This document shows, in pieces, positions 7,676-9,131 of a stretch of DNA of 9,131 nt. The stretch covers positions 1 through 9,131 of the forward strand of contig CAUHML010000128.1 of NCBI GenBank assembly GCA_959606905.1. The letters run 5' to 3'. A program made the position numbers and the translations under genes. Positions within the stretch are counted from its first letter, which is position 1; every line of letters starts with the position of its first letter. Under the pieces are notes generated by a model. The model did no database searches and was not told where the DNA came from. It saw nothing but the letters and a program-made list of their open reading frames with translations. This DNA is from an uncultured Bacteroides sp. GTDB lineage: Bacteria; Bacteroidota; Bacteroidia; Bacteroidales; Bacteroidaceae.

Positions 7676-8578
7676 ATGGAGACGAACGATAGACAGAAAA
7701 GTTGGTTGAAAGTGTGGGGAGGCAGATTGTTGAATATGATCTTCTTCTTTTGTATGTTGTTTGTGGTATATTTGGTATCAGGAGTCTTTATAGTTACTTC
7801 CTTCAAGATTCCTTCCGATTCGATGGAACCGTCTTTGCAGACGGGTGATTGTATATTGGTAGATAAATGTTCAAAAGGAGCGAGGCTGTTCGATGTGTTT
7901 GCCGCATTGGAAAAGAAGGAGGTGAAAATTCACCGTATGCCTGGGTGGAGGAAATTCAAGAGGAATGATGTGCTTGTATTCAATTTCCCTTATCCGGGAA
8001 GATGGGACAGCATTGCCTTTGATGTAATGTCATATTATGTAAAGCGTTGTATAGCAGTTCCGGGAGACACTTTGGAAATCAAGGACTGCCATTATAGGGT
8101 GAAAGGGCATGACGGATACTTGGGGAATACTGCTGCACAAGATAAATTGCAAAAATTACTTGACTCCGAGGAATTTGTGAATAGGGGAATAGTGGTTGAA
8201 AGTTATCCTTTTGATAAAGAACTGGGCTGGAGCATTGCCGAATTTGGACCATTGTACATACCGGCTAAAGGAAGTGTAGTAGAGATGGATTCACTGAACC
8301 GGATGCTTTATAGAAATCTGATAGAATGGGAACAGAAGGAGAAACTGACGTTCAGGAGGGATACTGTATTATTGGGAGACAGTGTTATAAGCAGATACTG
8401 TTTCCGTGAGAATTATTATTTCGTATCCGGTGACAAGATGGAGAACTCGAAAGACTCACGCTATTGGGGATTGTTGCCTGAACCTTTTATTGTAGGCAGG
8501 GCTCTACGCATTTGGAAATCGAAGGATGATAGGTCAGGAAGTATAAAATGGGAACGGGTATGGAAGGAAATAGATTGA
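7676..8578 (+). CDS. lepB: Signal peptidase I (S26 family), copy B
   Basis: This second type I signal peptidase (300 residues) starts 7 bases after transglutaminase B. The N terminus METNDRQKSWLK and the membrane segment at about 18-41 (MIFFFCMLFVVYLVSGVFIV) are unlike copy A. From SFKIPSDSMEPSL onward the two proteins are nearly the same, with 9 substitutions. Catalytic Ser49 and Lys123 and the final box GDKMENSKDSRYWG are intact, so the enzyme should be active. Substitutions from A to B include L53Q, A54T, Y57C, R78K, E91K, S107R, G291E, K296E and E298D (A numbering); all lie outside the perfectly identical central block. The differing anchors could alter membrane partners while cleavage specificity is kept. 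The following gene starts inside its 3' end. As with copy A, the symbol indicates family, not orthology to the housekeeping enzyme. Confidence 0.93.
   Translation: METNDRQKSWLKVWGGRLLNMIFFFCMLFVVYLVSGVFIVTSFKIPSDSMEPSLQTGDCILVDKCSKGARLFDVFAALEKKEVKIHRMPGWRKFKRNDVLVFNFPYPGRWDSIAFDVMSYYVKRCIAVPGDTLEIKDCHYRVKGHDGYLGNTAAQDKLQKLLDSEEFVNRGIVVESYPFDKELGWSIAEFGPLYIPAKGSVVEMDSLNRMLYRNLIEWEQKEKLTFRRDTVLLGDSVISRYCFRENYYFVSGDKMENSKDSRYWGLLPEPFIVGRALRIWKSKDDRSGSIKWERVWKEID
7871..8578 (+). repeat. Long direct repeat, copy B (3' four-fifths of signal peptidase B)
   Basis: This is the partner of the repeat at 4948-5655. The perfectly identical block is 8003-8442. Direct repeats of this length about 2.9 kb apart could recombine to delete transglutaminase B together with one peptidase, leaving a single hybrid signal peptidase gene, so copy number may vary between strains. 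That consequence is inferred, not seen. Confidence 0.95.
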
Positions 8579-9131
8579 GTGAAGTTAGGCAGATAACTGT
8601 ATGGGTGATGCTTTGGATGGTCTCTATGACCTTATTTTCATTGGTTGGCTTTGATGCCTCCGGTCTCCTTCCGGGAGAAACAGTCGGGCAATGGGTGCAC
8701 TTTGACAAGACTTCTCTTTGGGGGACAGGATGTATTCTGCTGGTATTTTTCTTTATGACTCGCAATCGTTTGATAACGTTGGATTCTGTGATTTCCTGGA
8801 CATTGGTTGTTTGGGCTGGCATTGAGGCTGTTTGGGGATTGAGGCAGCTTTATGGTTATGCTGTGTCCAACCATTCCTTGTATGTATTGACAGGTTCTTT
8901 CTTCAATCCGGGGCCTTATTCCGGCTATTTGGCCATGATACTTCCGGTCTGTCTGTATCAATGGCTGACCAAGAGGGGGGAGATTCTCTGCTCTGACCGG
9001 AATGATGGAAGAAGATGGAAAAAGGTGATGGATAAGGCTGGAACTATGGTCGCTGGTGGTGTGATGCTGCTTATCCTTTGTGTGCTTCCGGCAGGAATGA
9101 GCCGTTCGGCATGGTTGGCGGCAGGAGTTTC
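8560..9131 (+). CDS. O-antigen ligase/polymerase-like membrane protein, 3' end cut by the window
   Basis: An open frame runs to the window end with no stop; 190 codons are visible from ATG 8560. ATG 8548 is an alternative start in the same frame, and in-frame stops at 8527-8532 limit how far upstream it can begin. The start therefore overlaps the end of the second signal peptidase gene by 19 bases (31 with the alternative start), suggesting coupling. Hydrophobic segments lie at about residues 12-30, 53-67, 77-94, 119-135 and 162-178. The motif GSFFNPGPYSGYLAMILP (113-129) and the LPAGMSRSAWLAA stretch (176-188) are what I recognise from Bacteroidales O-antigen ligase (Wzy_C/WaaL-like) proteins. 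Such proteins are inner-membrane enzymes that join glycans to lipid or protein carriers, often with C-terminal TPR repeats, which would lie beyond the window. The acceptor and glycan are unknown, and the membrane-protein family assignment is from memory of motifs. Confidence 0.8.
   Translation, partial: MEGNRLSEVRQITVWVMLWMVSMTLFSLVGFDASGLLPGETVGQWVHFDKTSLWGTGCILLVFFFMTRNRLITLDSVISWTLVVWAGIEAVWGLRQLYGYAVSNHSLYVLTGSFFNPGPYSGYLAMILPVCLYQWLTKRGEILCSDRNDGRRWKKVMDKAGTMVAGGVMLLILCVLPAGMSRSAWLAAGV

Overview
The window is a dense, one-directional gene cluster from what looks like a Bacteroides-type (Bacteroidales) genome. The evidence is the protein families present: TolB-like/BF3164-type six-bladed propeller proteins, a thioredoxin-like/DUF1573 lipoprotein, large transglutaminase-like lipoproteins that begin with a SNRxELEKVLxHY motif, and an O-antigen-ligase-like membrane protein. 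AT-rich upstream regions without strong Shine-Dalgarno sequences fit the same group. The species cannot be named from the sequence alone. There are eight genes, all on the + strand, and both end genes are cut by the window. No RNA gene, CRISPR array, insertion sequence, terminator or convincing internal promoter was seen, and no gene-free stretch exceeds about 35 bases.

Layout: (1) 2-934, the end of a six-bladed propeller protein whose start lies outside the window. (2) 924-1925, a second propeller, a lipoprotein. (3) 1953-2825, a lipoprotein with an N-terminal thioredoxin-like domain (CTSC) and a C-terminal DUF1573 domain. (4) 2861-4762, transglutaminase-like lipoprotein A. (5) 4759-5655, signal peptidase I copy A. 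(6) 5668-7668, transglutaminase-like lipoprotein B. (7) 7676-8578, signal peptidase I copy B. (8) about 8560 to the window end, an O-antigen-ligase/polymerase-like membrane protein not closed by a stop codon. Adjacent genes overlap by 4-19 bases or are separated by 7-35 bases, so the whole set is probably one operon.

The most striking feature is the repeated two-gene unit transglutaminase-like lipoprotein + signal peptidase I. The two transglutaminase-like proteins are anciently diverged. The two signal peptidases are almost identical from the catalytic serine region onward, including 440 bases with no difference at all, while their membrane anchors are unrelated in sequence. This points to recent gene conversion or a recent replacement of one peptidase by the other. 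The four lipoproteins with visible N termini would be matured by signal peptidase II, so the two signal peptidase I enzymes must act on something else, which is not visible here. A reasonable inference is a cell-envelope pathway that exports, trims and perhaps cross-links or amidates a secreted peptide or envelope component, with propeller and redox lipoproteins as periplasmic partners. The substrate and outcome are unknown.
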